A stretch of 64,000 nucleotides of DNA from Erythrobacter sp. F6033 (GTDB lineage Bacteria; Pseudomonadota; Alphaproteobacteria; Sphingomonadales; Sphingomonadaceae), in contig NZ_JALKAZ010000001.1 in NCBI RefSeq assembly GCF_023016005.1, forward strand, positions 1,550,001-1,614,000, in the 5' to 3' direction. This document shows, one piece after another, positions 38,080 through 47,411 of the stretch; the first letter of the stretch is position 1, and every line of letters begins with the position of its first letter. A program made the position numbers and the translations under genes. The notes under the pieces were generated by a model that made no database searches, was not told the origin of the DNA, and saw only the letters and a program-made list of their open reading frames with translations.

Positions 38080-38817
38080 CTAGCGGCAGGTGCCACTCCA
38101 GCGGCTCTGTTGGTCAAAGTGGAAATGATCGGCATGTGCGGCGTTATAGTCCGGTGAAAGCACTGTGGCGAAGGCATCGCACGCTCCATCGCGGACTGCG
38201 CGCAGAAATTGGCGCTCGTCTTCATCCCCATCCCAATCGTTCAGCACACTGATCCGACGCCCGTCTGCCAAAACGAATGCTGCGATATCGATGGCGTTGG
38301 CGGTTGCGTGTTCGCTCCAAGGCCCATCTTCGCTGCCATACATGCGCCGACAAGAAAATGCGCCGAGATGCTCGACGCGTGCAAGCTCGCTCCCGAGTAT
38401 TTCACGCACTGCCGTCTCAACACTTTTTGTCCGCCACACCTCCAAACCAGCGGCAACCGGACAGGTCACTGCAGGCGTATTCGGCGATAAAGGATAGCTG
38501 GCCAGTTGAGTGCGATCTGCAAGTCTGCACGCGCCGCGTTCCATTCCTGGCAAAACGTTGTGAGCAACTTCGCTGCGAACCAGCGTTGCCCGACACTCTT
38601 CGACGTCATCTTTCAGAGCCGCCAGCTTTCCTGCGGTCGCCATCCCAATCGGGTCGCGGAGATTAAGCGGCGCCCACGGATTGTGTTCCGGATGCCCTTC
38701 AAGCCAGCCCCAGCCTGCAATCGCTGCTGCAAATATGACTAGCAACCAGATCACTCTTCGATCGCCTTTAAACCGGCCAATCTTGCGACTGATTTTCCAA
38801 GGGTTTTTGCGAGCCAT
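38080..38817 (-). CDS. Extensin-like family protein, membrane-anchored
   Basis: A 245-residue protein with one N-terminal membrane helix (residues 21-40) and a periplasmic extensin-like C-terminal domain. Features are CRLADRTQLASYPLSP near residue 100, FSCRRMYG, WSEHATANAIDIAAFVLADGRR and HADHFHFDQ. The S-E-H...D...H-x-H set resembles the M15 peptidase fold, so a cell-wall role is likely. A TTG at 38844 could start it and would overlap the UdgX stop; the ATG at 38817 is preferred. It is convergent with phoB, six bases apart. Confidence 0.8.
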   Translation of the reverse strand: MARKNPWKISRKIGRFKGDRRVIWLLVIFAAAIAGWGWLEGHPEHNPWAPLNLRDPIGMATAGKLAALKDDVEECRATLVRSEVAHNVLPGMERGACRLADRTQLASYPLSPNTPAVTCPVAAGLEVWRTKSVETAVREILGSELARVEHLGAFSCRRMYGSEDGPWSEHATANAIDIAAFVLADGRRISVLNDWDGDEDERQFLRAVRDGACDAFATVLSPDYNAAHADHFHFDQQSRWSGTCR

Positions 38818-38836
38818 GGGATGCGCATAATGAAAA

Positions 38837-40312
38837 TCAGGCAATTTGGGAATGATACGATGATTGCATTGTCAGCGCCGACATGCGCGCTCGGACTGCC
38901 GACAGATCGTGGGCGAACAACGCGCCTTGCTCCTTGCGCGCTTCGCCTTCGAGACGCAGCAGATAAGCAGGATGCGCGGTGACCCATAACTCGCTGCCAT
39001 CCTCCAGCGGGATCGGCGCACCGCGCGCTTGTGATATGCTGACAGTCTTGCCAAGCAACCCGCGCGCAGCGCTCGCGCCTAGGGCGAGGATGATTCGAGG
39101 CTGCACAATCGCGCGCTCTGCCTCCAGCCACCAACGGCAGGTATCGGTCTCTTTGGCTGTGGGCGATTGGTGGATGCGGCGCTTCCCGCGCAGAACATAT
39201 TTGAAGTGCTTTACTGCGTTGGTGACATATGCGGCGCTTCTGTCGATCTTTGCCGCTTCAAGACATTCATCCAACAATTGTCCTGCCGGTCCGACGAAAG
39301 GTTTACCGGACAAGTCTTCTTGATCGCCTGGCTGCTCGCCAATGATCATCAAAGGCGAACCAATCGCGCCTTCGCCCATCACCGCCCGCGGGCCGCACTC
39401 GGCAATCGGGCAGTCACGGCAGGCGGAGATTGCGTCGCTGACCTCTGCGAGATTTTGCGGGCGCAGGCGCTCTTCGCGCTCGCCTGCGGACACCATTCCA
39501 GCTTCGCGAGCTTGCGCGCTGGCGATGAGATCGGGAATCAGTTCCGCCTCGGGCATGTTCTTCCAGTACTTCTTCGGCATCTCCGACATCATTGCGCCAA
39601 CTTTCAAACGGGCGGGATTAAAGGTGGATGCGTAATACGACTTCCACAAATCTTCAGTCGGGTCATCTGACGGTGCATCGGAGCGCTGCGCCGGACCGCT
39701 TTCGCGCATGACCTCGCCATCCCAGTGGATGCAACCGCGCGGAGTCAGGATCGACCATTTCATATTGGCGAAGCGGCGTTTGAAGAATCCAGCATTGGCC
39801 CGCACGATGTGGTGGTCCGGTTCAAACCAAGCGACGTAGTGCTTACCCTCATCACTCTCGACTTCGCGGAAGCGGACGAAGGCGTGCATTTTGTGGCTGT
39901 CGCGGCGGACGGACTTGTCCCATTCCTCGACTTTGCGGACATCGGGGTCGGCTTTGTCTTCCATCATTCGCGGGTTTGATTGGAGTTTCCATAAGAGCAG
40001 ATAGAGCTGCGCGAAGCGGCTTGTATCGCTGTGTAGGATTGCGTTTTTTGCAAGCCGCATAAAGCGTTTACTCACCCGCACTGGCGGCGCGTCTTTGTCC
40101 GGCACCGGCAAGCGCTTTTCTCCGTGAGCATTCCCGCCATGCGCGAAGAGATCGCCTGTCCCGCCCGGCTCCACCCAGCTGACACGATCCGGCGGAACAT
40201 CGCATTGGATGAGCGTACGGGCATGCTCCCGCCAGAATGCGAAATCATCCGGCTGCGGCATGTGCACGACATGGTGCACGCCCAAAGAAACGTTCTGCAT
40301 CGCTACCATCAT
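38837..40312 (-). CDS. DUF4130-UdgX fusion, uracil-DNA glycosylase-like covalent DNA-binding protein
   Basis: A 491-residue fusion. Residues 1-260 are the DUF4130 domain that accompanies radical SAM partners. Residues about 285-490 are a family-4-like uracil-DNA glycosylase with Fe-S cysteines (ACRDCPIAEC) and GEQPGDQEDLSGKPFVGPAG. The loop KRRIHQSP is the UdgX hallmark: its histidine forms a covalent bond with the abasic sugar after uracil removal. AHPAYLLR is the later motif. GGAG lies eight bases before the ATG at 40312, which overlaps the partner stop by one base. It probably acts in DNA repair or tolerance of uracil with the radical SAM partner. The role of DUF4130 is unknown. Confidence 0.92.
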   Translation of the reverse strand: MMVAMQNVSLGVHHVVHMPQPDDFAFWREHARTLIQCDVPPDRVSWVEPGGTGDLFAHGGNAHGEKRLPVPDKDAPPVRVSKRFMRLAKNAILHSDTSRFAQLYLLLWKLQSNPRMMEDKADPDVRKVEEWDKSVRRDSHKMHAFVRFREVESDEGKHYVAWFEPDHHIVRANAGFFKRRFANMKWSILTPRGCIHWDGEVMRESGPAQRSDAPSDDPTEDLWKSYYASTFNPARLKVGAMMSEMPKKYWKNMPEAELIPDLIASAQAREAGMVSAGEREERLRPQNLAEVSDAISACRDCPIAECGPRAVMGEGAIGSPLMIIGEQPGDQEDLSGKPFVGPAGQLLDECLEAAKIDRSAAYVTNAVKHFKYVLRGKRRIHQSPTAKETDTCRWWLEAERAIVQPRIILALGASAARGLLGKTVSISQARGAPIPLEDGSELWVTAHPAYLLRLEGEARKEQGALFAHDLSAVRARMSALTMQSSYHSQIA

Positions 40313-41550
40313 CAAAACAGCTCCAGCTGTTCCTGCTTTGGAGCCAGCAATGCGCGCAGATCGGCTCTGTCCGTAAGCGTGCTGGGCCGCCAATCGAGCG
40401 CCACCAGAAACGGCCGCACTTTGGCAATCGACTGGGTCAGCTTCGCTACATCATCCAATCGCAAAGTCCGATGCCGCCGCGCCGCCAATATCCGCCCCAC
40501 AGCCGTCGTCCCCAGCCCCGGCACCCGCAGCAATTGCTCTTTCGCCGCGCGGTTCACATCGACCGGAAATTGCCCACGGAATTTCAGCGCCCAGGCCAGC
40601 TTGGGATCGATGTCGAGCGGCAGATTACCGTGCGTATCCGTCGCCTGCGCTACTTCTCCCGGTGCATAGCCATAAAACCGCATCAACCAGTCCGACTGAT
40701 ACAACCTGTGTTCCCGCATCAACGGAGGCCGCTTCAATGGCAGCACCGCGCTCGCATCGGGTATCGGCGAAAACGCACTGTAATAGACACGGCGCAGGCC
40801 GAAATTGCCGTAAAGATTGCTTGCCTTACCCACAATGTCGGCGTCTGAGGCATCGTCCGCCCCCACAATCATCTGCGTCGATTGCCCCGCAGGCGCAAAG
40901 CGCGGCGCGTGTTTGAACCGTTTGCGCTCATCCTTTGCCTCGATAATGCGCGACTTGGTCTTCGCCAGCGCGCCTTCAATTTGTACGGCATCCTTATCCG
41001 GGGCGAGCCGCGACAGGCCGCTGGTGGTGGGCAGTTCAACATTGATTGAAACACGGTCCGCATACAGGCCCGCCTGATGGATCAGGCCGGGGTCCGCCTC
41101 CGGGATGGTTTTAAGATGGATGTAGCCGCGAAAATCATATTCTTCGCGCAGTATTCTTGCCGCTTCGACGAGCAGCTCCATCGTGTGATTGGAGCTTTTG
41201 ATAATGCCCGAGGACAGAAACAGCCCCTCAATATAATTACGCTTGTAAAAGTTGATCGTGAGGTCGGCGACCTCTTGAGGCGTGAAGCGCGCGCGGCGCA
41301 CATTGCTGCTCTTGCGATTGATACAATAATGGCAATCGAAGATGCAGTGATTGGTCAGCAGCACCTTTAACAAAGAGATACAGCGGCCATCGGGCGCATA
41401 GGCATGGCAAATGCCCATCCCCTCGGTCGAGCCGATACCCTTGCCGCCCAGCGAATTTTTCTTAGACGTGCCCGACGACGCGCACGAGGCGTCATACTTC
41501 GCCGCATCGGCAAGGATCTCAAGTTTCTGTCGGAGCGTTTGTTGGCTCAT
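40312..41550 (-). CDS. Putative DNA modification/repair radical SAM protein
   Basis: A 412-residue radical SAM enzyme. The Fe-S motif C-x3-C-x2-C is at Cys 69, 73 and 76 (HCIFDCHYC). GLFLSSGIIKS, HLKTIPEADP and the glycine-rich segments of the barrel follow. The C-terminal part (about 330-412) contains a helix-hairpin-helix-like DNA-binding segment, QLLRVPGLGTTAVGRILAARR. Proteins of this type are always paired with a UdgX/DUF4130 gene, which overlaps its stop here. Substrate and product are not established. The region upstream holds a structured leader for the divergent lipoprotein. Confidence 0.92.
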   Translation of the reverse strand: MSQQTLRQKLEILADAAKYDASCASSGTSKKNSLGGKGIGSTEGMGICHAYAPDGRCISLLKVLLTNHCIFDCHYCINRKSSNVRRARFTPQEVADLTINFYKRNYIEGLFLSSGIIKSSNHTMELLVEAARILREEYDFRGYIHLKTIPEADPGLIHQAGLYADRVSINVELPTTSGLSRLAPDKDAVQIEGALAKTKSRIIEAKDERKRFKHAPRFAPAGQSTQMIVGADDASDADIVGKASNLYGNFGLRRVYYSAFSPIPDASAVLPLKRPPLMREHRLYQSDWLMRFYGYAPGEVAQATDTHGNLPLDIDPKLAWALKFRGQFPVDVNRAAKEQLLRVPGLGTTAVGRILAARRHRTLRLDDVAKLTQSIAKVRPFLVALDWRPSTLTDRADLRALLAPKQEQLELF

Positions 41551-41615
41551 GGAACACCTCTTCGTTCCTTATATGTTCTCAGTTTCAATCCAACAAATGC
41601 AAAATTCGCAATGAG

Positions 41616-41752
41616 CCGGGAACCAGCCCGGAAGTGATACGTAATACCGACACGGACCGGGCCCCTCTGGCGAGCAATCCTGCTCGTGATGTCGGACGTA
41701 ACCTGCGGCAGACGCCGCCTGATTTATGTGAGGGGCAATCCGAGCTCCTCAC
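41616..41752 (+). ncRNA. Structured 5' leader of the following lipoprotein gene (candidate cis-regulatory RNA)
   Basis: Four helices in tandem end two bases before the ribosome site. (1) CCGGG/CCCGG at 41616-41631. (2) A compound helix, ACGT-CCGACA (41639-41652) with TGTCGG-ACGT (41690-41699), enclosing the CGAGCA/TGCTCG hairpin (41671-41686). (3) GCGGC/GCCGC with tetraloop at 41705-41718. (4) GTGAGG/CCTCAC at 41728-41752, just before AAGGGAG. No known riboswitch consensus fits. Folding was judged by eye. Confidence 0.45.
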
Positions 41753-41765
41753 AAGGGAGTATGAA

Positions 41766-42329
41766 ATGAAAAAGTTCGTTTACGCATCTGTTCTTGGTGT
41801 CAGCACCCTCGCGCTTGCGGGCTGCGGCGCAGATGAAACTGCGACAGCGGAAAACGCTAACCCGATCACCGCTGAAGAAGTTGAAGCAGCTCAGATCGCA
41901 TGGGGCGAAGGCATTGTAGCCATCGGCCAGACCTTCACCGAAGAAGGCGATTTTAGCGCGCGCGCTGCTGAGCACATCGCAAAGCATTATGCTTACGGCG
42001 ACGGTGCAACCGTACTGTTCAAACCGACGCTGGCAGCTGAAGACCAGTTCCGCGAAGATGATGCGCAGGCGCTCAGCTACTTCGTAGGCACAGAGGGCAC
42101 CGAAGATGGCGGCTTTGCCATCGCGCCATACACCGCTGTTCGTTGGGAAAATAACGGTACCGTTATCGATGAAGACGGCGACATGGCTGTTGCCATGGGC
42201 AATTACTACTTCACCGGCACCGACGGAAACGAGACCAAGGTCGAGTATTCGTTCGCCTATGAAAAAGACGATGCAGGCGATCTGAAGATCGTTCTTCACC
42301 ACAGCTCGCTGCCATTTTCGGCGAACTGA
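41766..42329 (+). CDS. Putative lipoprotein with NTF2/SnoaL-like domain
   Basis: A 187-residue protein. The lipoprotein signal ends LALAGC (Cys about 20). The mature part reads AEEVEAAQIAWGEGIVAIG, HYAYGDGATVLFKPTLAAEDQFR, SYFVGTEG and then alternating strands to the end, consistent with a small cone-shaped NTF2/SnoaL fold. Homologues sometimes carry the label phosphoribosyl-AMP cyclohydrolase, for which no active-site support is seen here. AAGGGAG precedes the ATG, and a strong terminator follows. The real product function is unknown. The structured leader upstream suggests post-transcriptional control. Confidence 0.75.
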   Translation: MKKFVYASVLGVSTLALAGCGADETATAENANPITAEEVEAAQIAWGEGIVAIGQTFTEEGDFSARAAEHIAKHYAYGDGATVLFKPTLAAEDQFREDDAQALSYFVGTEGTEDGGFAIAPYTAVRWENNGTVIDEDGDMAVAMGNYYFTGTDGNETKVEYSFAYEKDDAGDLKIVLHHSSLPFSAN

Positions 42330-42346
42330 TTTTCTGATCAAAAAAC

Positions 42347-42382
42347 AAAAGGGGCCGTTGCTTATCGCAGCGGCCCCTTTTT
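42347..42382. terminator. Intrinsic terminator, lipoprotein gene / PilZ gene
   Basis: GGGGCCGTTGC pairs with GCAGCGGCCCC around TTATC, flanked by AAAA on the left and TTTTT on the right, so it can stop transcription from both convergent genes. Confidence 0.9.
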
Positions 42383-42400
42383 CGTTCGAATTTTGAATTT

Positions 42401-42739
42401 TCAGAGGCGGCGGCGGTCTTCGACCGTATCGTCTGCAAATTTCAGGTCTTGCTGGTGGATCAAATGGTCGATCACAGCGGCATGCATTTCGCCTTCGAAA
42501 GCGATGCCAGCAAATTTCCCGTCTACCCATGCGACACGGCCTAAAGGTGCATTCACACCGCCAACCTTCATAGTCATGCGATCACCCACACTGGCAAAGC
42601 CAGCAGAGCCTCTCAGCTTACAGCCACCCTCGGAAATATCGATCAGGTCACAATAGACCGGACGCGACTTTACACGGCCCTTAATCATCAGGCTGAGCGA
42701 GCGGCGCTCTGCAGCGCGCGAGATGCTGTGCATGTTCAT
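42401..42739 (-). CDS. PilZ domain protein
   Basis: A 112-residue single-domain protein. RAAERRSLSL supplies the arginine cluster and DLIDISEGGCKLRG the D-x-S-x-x-G motif, together the c-di-GMP-binding elements of PilZ. The central strands are VGDRMTMKVGGVNAPLGRVAWVDGKFAGIAFE. It probably acts as a cytoplasmic c-di-GMP receptor with an unknown target. The Arg spacing differs a little from canonical RxxxR, so binding affinity is open. Two Met start codons (1, 3) are equally possible. Confidence 0.85.
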   Translation of the reverse strand: MNMHSISRAAERRSLSLMIKGRVKSRPVYCDLIDISEGGCKLRGSAGFASVGDRMTMKVGGVNAPLGRVAWVDGKFAGIAFEGEMHAAVIDHLIHQQDLKFADDTVEDRRRL

Positions 42740-42903
42740 GGTGAACGGCTTAGCAATGAATTGTAAAAATTTGCTAACCGGTTCGTAAGTGACTGTTTTT
42801 TGCGATTGAAGCTCAGAGATAGAGCCTTTGCAAATATCAACGATGTACCGCCTTGGAGGTCAGAGCGGCCCGGTCAAAAACCGTGACCGCCCTCGAAGCG
42901 TCC

Positions 42904-44304
42904 TCAGCCAAACAGGCCGAACAGCAAGATTACTGTCAGAACAATCGGGCAGACAAAGCGGACCAACGCGCGCCATGTCTGGTGCAGAACACCATCCAGA
43001 CCATTCTCGTCATCAATCAAACGTGCATCTGCAACCCAGCCGACAAAGATACAGGTCAAGATAGCGCCAATTGGCATAAACAGCTTCGCCGTCAAACCAT
43101 CCAGCGTGTCGAAGAAGTTTGTCTCCGCGAATAGCGGGATGAAGCTGAGCGGATAGAAATCCGCCAGATCATTGAAAGACAGCGATGACAGAATGCCCAG
43201 CACCGCCGCGCCTGCGCCAACGATCAGTGTCGCGACCGCGCGCTTCATCTTGAATTTTTCAAACATCCACGCGGTCGGCGCCTCAAGCAGCGAGACAGAG
43301 CTGGTCAGAGCAGCAAAGAAAACCATCGTGAAGAAAGCCAAACCGATCAGCGAGCCAAACGGCATCGCCTGGAATGCCAGTGGAAGCGATTCAAACATCA
43401 GGCCGGGACCAGAATTGGTCGCCAGACCAGCAGCAAACACGATCGGGAAAATACACAGACCGGCGAGCAGCGCGACTGCGGTGTCGGCGCTGGCAATAAT
43501 GCCCGATGTCTCACCCAAATTGGTGTTGCGATTGGCATAGGCGCCGTAAGTCATCATCCCTGCCACACCCAGCGACAGCGAGAAAAACGCCTGACCGACA
43601 GCGGCCAGCATCACGTCACCCGTCAATTTCGAGAAATCGAAGGTAAAGAGATACGCCACAGCCTCTCCAAAATTACCGGAGAAAGCGCCGTATATCGTGA
43701 TGCCGAGGAACAACACGAAGAACAAGGGCATGAGATAGACCGCAACCCATTCAATCCCGCTGGAAACCCCGCGCGAAACGAAGAACATCGTGATCGCAAG
43801 AAAGCCGAGGTTTAGCCCGATCATCAGCGTGCCATCACCAAACAATCCCGGCATCAGCGCCTTGATTTCTGCGGTATCGCGCCCTTCAAACGCCCCGCCA
43901 GCCACACCGGACTGGAACAGATCGCTGAGGAACACGCCGATATAATAGACGACCCAGCCGCCTACGACGCAGTAAAAACTGAGGATTAGAAACGCGGCAA
44001 ACACGCCCATCGAGGCCAGAATGCTCCAGCCTTCGGGTGCGTTGGAATCGCGAGCAACACGGCGGACACTTTCAGGCGCGTTGGCCTGACCATGGCGACC
44101 GATCAGCACTTCGGACAGCAAGACCGGCAGACCGATCAGAAGCACGCAGAAAATATAGAACAGCACAAATGCGCCGCCGCCATTCTCACCCGCTTCCGCC
44201 GGGAAACGCCACATATTGCCAAGACCGACAGCCGAACCGACCGCAGCCAGAATGAATGCACTGCGCGACGACCAATTCTCGTGGCCTGAACCCGATGCTG
44301 CCAT
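42904..44304 (-). CDS. Sodium-dependent transporter, NSS/SNF family
   Basis: A 466-residue, 11- to 12-helix transporter of the LeuT fold. SAFILAAVGSAVGLGNMWRF (about 15-34) is the sodium and substrate unwound helix 1, followed by PVLLSEVLIGRHGQ. FSLSLGVAGMMTYGAYANRN lies in helix 6, FFAALTSSVSLLEAPTAWM in helix 8. It moves an amino acid or related amine with Na+; the substrate cannot be read. It is divergent from panB with 140 bases between. No truncation. Confidence 0.93.
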   Translation of the reverse strand: MAASGSGHENWSSRSAFILAAVGSAVGLGNMWRFPAEAGENGGGAFVLFYIFCVLLIGLPVLLSEVLIGRHGQANAPESVRRVARDSNAPEGWSILASMGVFAAFLILSFYCVVGGWVVYYIGVFLSDLFQSGVAGGAFEGRDTAEIKALMPGLFGDGTLMIGLNLGFLAITMFFVSRGVSSGIEWVAVYLMPLFFVLFLGITIYGAFSGNFGEAVAYLFTFDFSKLTGDVMLAAVGQAFFSLSLGVAGMMTYGAYANRNTNLGETSGIIASADTAVALLAGLCIFPIVFAAGLATNSGPGLMFESLPLAFQAMPFGSLIGLAFFTMVFFAALTSSVSLLEAPTAWMFEKFKMKRAVATLIVGAGAAVLGILSSLSFNDLADFYPLSFIPLFAETNFFDTLDGLTAKLFMPIGAILTCIFVGWVADARLIDDENGLDGVLHQTWRALVRFVCPIVLTVILLFGLFG

Positions 44305-44446
44305 AATTCTCTCTGTTCCTTTGAGCGCATCCCCCGACGCGCTTTGTATAGATGCTCTCTCTGCAATGATTTTGCGCCCGCGCCAAGGGGCAAGGTTGGC
44401 GTTTATCCCACTTGGTGTTTTCCTGGCGGGGCGCTAAACGCGTCGC

Positions 44447-45319
44447 ATGTCGACGACCTTTCAGCTCGATACGAGCACCAGCAGAGCCAATCCCACCCCC
44501 GCTCCGATGAAACGGCTGACCGTTCCGCGTATACGTGGGCGCAAAAAAGACGGTGTGACCGAGCAGCCCTTGGTCATGCTTACCGCATACACGGCGCGGC
44601 AAGCACAATTGCTCGATGCGCATTGCGATTTGCTCTTGGTCGGGGATTCGCTGGGCCAGGTTATCTACGGCCTACCGTCGACCATCCCGGTGACGCTTGA
44701 GATGATGGCGAACCACGGCGCAGCGGTAGTTCGCGGATCATATCATTCGGTTGTTGTGGTCGATATGCCGTTCGGGTCATATGAGAGCTCTCCAGAGCAA
44801 GCCTTTGAAAATGCGGCCTACCTGCTTAAGCAGACCAGTGCGGCTGCGGTAAAGCTGGAAGGCGGCGAGGCGATGGCGCCGACCGTGGAATTCCTCAACT
44901 CGCGCGGTATTCCTGTCATGGGGCATGTCGGCCTAACCCCGCAGGCGGTGAATGTGCTGGGCGGATATATGGCGCGCGGCCGCTCGGATGCGGAAGCGGA
45001 CAAGATTGTGACCGACGCCGTCGCGCTCGATAAAGCGGGTGCATTCGCAATTGTGATCGAAGGCGTGGTTGAGCCCATCGCCATCGCCGCGACCGAAGCG
45101 GTCTCTTGCCCCACCATCGGCATCGGCGCATCCGCGCAGTGCGATGGTCAGGTGCTCGTCACCGAAGACATGCTGGGCATGTTCGAACGCGTCCCGCGCT
45201 TTGTGAAAAAGTACGATGACATCGCAGGCATGATCGAAAAAACCGTCGCGACATATGCCGAGGAAGTGCGCAACCGCAGTTTCCCCGGCGAAGAACAGAC
45301 ATATCAGCCCAAAAGCTGA
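44447..45319 (+). CDS. panB: 3-methyl-2-oxobutanoate hydroxymethyltransferase PanB
   Basis: Transfers a hydroxymethyl group from methylene-THF to 2-oxoisovalerate, giving ketopantoate in pantothenate synthesis. The 290-residue TIM barrel shows [32 protein letters not shown] (Mg2+ and substrate site), [23 protein letters not shown] and the [14 protein letters not shown] segment with the catalytic Glu just before it. Its substrate comes from the ilv pathway. The first 20 residues are a variable extension. The DUF475 gene follows after 26 bases. panC is not in the window. Confidence 0.96.
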   Translation: MSTTFQLDTSTSRANPTPAPMKRLTVPRIRGRKKDGVTEQPLVMLTAYTARQAQLLDAHCDLLLVGDSLGQVIYGLPSTIPVTLEMMANHGAAVVRGSYHSVVVVDMPFGSYESSPEQAFENAAYLLKQTSAAAVKLEGGEAMAPTVEFLNSRGIPVMGHVGLTPQAVNVLGGYMARGRSDAEADKIVTDAVALDKAGAFAIVIEGVVEPIAIAATEAVSCPTIGIGASAQCDGQVLVTEDMLGMFERVPRFVKKYDDIAGMIEKTVATYAEEVRNRSFPGEEQTYQPKS

Positions 45320-45345
45320 ACTCTCTTTCAGGGGCAAAACATTCC

Positions 45346-46422
45346 ATGCAAACGCTGCTGCGTTACTACACTTTCTCGCTGATCTTCACCGCCGGCTGCT
45401 TCGCGCTGGGCGGATGGTATGGCTATACCAGCACAGGCAGCATCACCGGGATGCTGTCGATCCTGTGGATCATCTTTGTCCTGTCGATCCTCGAGGTTTC
45501 TTTGAGCTTTGACAATGCCGTAGTGAACGCCACAGTGCTGCGCGAGATGGATCCGGTGTGGCAGCAACGCTTCCTTACCATCGGGATACTAATCGCGGTG
45601 TTCGGAATGCGGATAGTGTTCCCTATCGCGATTGTCTCTATCGCCGCGCAAATTGGCCCGTGGGAGGCCGTGGAGCTATCGCTCGGAGATCCCGAGGAAT
45701 ACGAGCGCATCGTATCCGCCGCGCATATCGGCATCGCCGGATTTGGCGGCGCGTTTCTGGCGATGGTCGGCCTCACATTCTTCTTTGACGAAGACAAGGA
45801 CATCCATTGGATCGGCTCTATTGAGCGCGCAGTAAACCGCTTTTCCAGTATTCCTGCGATGGAGATCGGGTTCGTCCTTGCGATCCTTTACGGTGTCTCG
45901 ACCTTGCTGACAGCCGATGAAGCGCTCACCTTTCTGACCGCCGGCGTTCTGGGGCTGCTGACATTCATCGGCGTCAACGCGCTGGGCGAGATTATCGAAC
46001 AGGGCGAGGGCAAAAAGAAGGCTGCTGGCGAGGTTGTGCGCAGCGGCCTTGGCGGGTTTCTCTATCTTGAAGTGCTCGATGCGAGCTTCAGTTTCGACGG
46101 CGTGATCGGGGCCTTCGCGCTTTCGAACAATATGATCGTCATCGCAATTGGCCTGTCTGTGGGCGCGATGTTTGTCCGGTCTATGACGATCCACCTGGTG
46201 CGCGCAGGCACGCTGTCTCAGTTCCGCTATCTGGAACACGGCGCGTTCTGGGCGATCATCGCGCTTGGCATCATCATGCTGGTTTCGGCGAAGTATCACA
46301 TCCCGGAAACCTTCACCGGATTGATCGGGGCTGTGATGATCGGCCTCTCGCTGTGGTGGTCAATCCGCCACAACCGCAAAGAAGCGGATTCTAACCCTCA
46401 GACTGCTGAGCAAAGCGGGTAG
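45346..46422 (+). CDS. DUF475 family integral membrane protein (TerC-like)
   Basis: A 358-residue protein with about nine hydrophobic helices. VSLSFDNAVVNATVLREMDP and the second-half LEVLDASFSFDGVIGAFALSNN repeat a D-N/D-G pattern in membrane helices, as in TerC/DUF475 proteins implicated in metal or tellurite handling. The symmetric SFDNA/SFDGV halves suggest an internal repeat with acidic residues for ion binding. Its 3' end overlaps the convergent BASS gene by 32 bases. Role unknown. Confidence 0.88.
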   Translation: MQTLLRYYTFSLIFTAGCFALGGWYGYTSTGSITGMLSILWIIFVLSILEVSLSFDNAVVNATVLREMDPVWQQRFLTIGILIAVFGMRIVFPIAIVSIAAQIGPWEAVELSLGDPEEYERIVSAAHIGIAGFGGAFLAMVGLTFFFDEDKDIHWIGSIERAVNRFSSIPAMEIGFVLAILYGVSTLLTADEALTFLTAGVLGLLTFIGVNALGEIIEQGEGKKKAAGEVVRSGLGGFLYLEVLDASFSFDGVIGAFALSNNMIVIAIGLSVGAMFVRSMTIHLVRAGTLSQFRYLEHGAFWAIIALGIIMLVSAKYHIPETFTGLIGAVMIGLSLWWSIRHNRKEADSNPQTAEQSG

Positions 46423-47359
46423 CAAGCGGTGCGGCCACCGCTAGCTGCAACAGATGATACAACAGAAGCGGCGCGATCACGAAGCCTGCGACAGCCGGTT
46501 CGAACAGGATCGCGGCAAGCGGCGCGCCGATGGCGACGCTTTTTTGCGGGCCTGCAAAGACAAAGGCGATCCGGTCTCCCCGTGCATATCCGCTTAGGCC
46601 GGAAAGCTTCCACGCCAGGGAATAGGCAAGTACCAGAAACGCAATTGTGATGAGCGTGAGCCAACCTGCCGATGCGGGTGACATGCTGGACATCAGGCCT
46701 TGCGAAACCGCGCCCGACATAGCGACGTAAACCGCAATACCGATGACCACCCGATCAAGCCAGACAACCTGTGATTTGCGCTCGATCAACCAGCTGCGCG
46801 TGAAGCCCTGCAGGGTCTGCCCAATCACAAATGGTAGCAACAAGATCATGCCGATGCGCACGATTGTATCCGTGCCGAGATCCACCGCAGCACTGCCTGC
46901 CAATGCCGCGAACAAAGGCGCGCTAACAAAGACACCAAGGATATTGATAAGCGCCGCGCCGACGACCGACAGCGCAGCGTTGCCTCCGGCCAGCGTGGTG
47001 TAGCTGGTTGCGGATTGAATGGTCGAAGGCAGCACACCCAGAAAGATGAAACCTAGCGCAATCTCGGGAGCAGCATACAAAGCAGCGAGAAACGAAAACC
47101 CCGTTCCCATGGCCGCCATGCCAATGAAGACGAACAGGACAAGCGGGCCAAAAAACCGCCAATTGCCTATCGCGTTGAGTATCTCTCCCCGCGCGATCCG
47201 CATGCCGTTGATCAAGAACAACAGAAAGATCGAAACATTCGAAACAATCTGCGCAACCTCCCGCGTTTCGCCTGATGCGGGCAAAATCAACGCGAGCGAA
47301 GTCGCGATCAGCAAAACTGCGATCATCGGGTCGGCTAGATTGGCAATCCACCTCGGCAT
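46391..47359 (-). CDS. Bile acid:sodium symporter family (BASS) transporter
   Basis: A 322-residue protein with about ten helices and no long loops. IALGFIFLGVLPSTIQSATSYTTLAGGNAALS (about 95-126) contains the crossover motif typical of BASS proteins, and AFVFAGPQKSVAIGAP is the second. Members move organic anions such as keto acids, pantoate or bile acids with Na+. Proximity to panB is intriguing but weak evidence for a pantoate substrate. The stop region overlaps DUF475 on the other strand. Confidence 0.85.
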   Translation of the reverse strand: MPRWIANLADPMIAVLLIATSLALILPASGETREVAQIVSNVSIFLLFLINGMRIARGEILNAIGNWRFFGPLVLFVFIGMAAMGTGFSFLAALYAAPEIALGFIFLGVLPSTIQSATSYTTLAGGNAALSVVGAALINILGVFVSAPLFAALAGSAAVDLGTDTIVRIGMILLLPFVIGQTLQGFTRSWLIERKSQVVWLDRVVIGIAVYVAMSGAVSQGLMSSMSPASAGWLTLITIAFLVLAYSLAWKLSGLSGYARGDRIAFVFAGPQKSVAIGAPLAAILFEPAVAGFVIAPLLLYHLLQLAVAAPLATRFAQQSEG

Positions 47360-47411
47360 GGCGAAGCGCCCTGCCCCGCCGCCGCTTGATTGTCGAGCGT
47401 ATTGGCCTTTT

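Noticed and set aside
41611..41631. Sequence resembling the 3' box of a cobalamin riboswitch (AGCCGGGAACCAGCC)
   Set aside because: One base is missing from the box, the upstream riboswitch core would fall in the radical SAM gene, and the pairs fit a plain hairpin.
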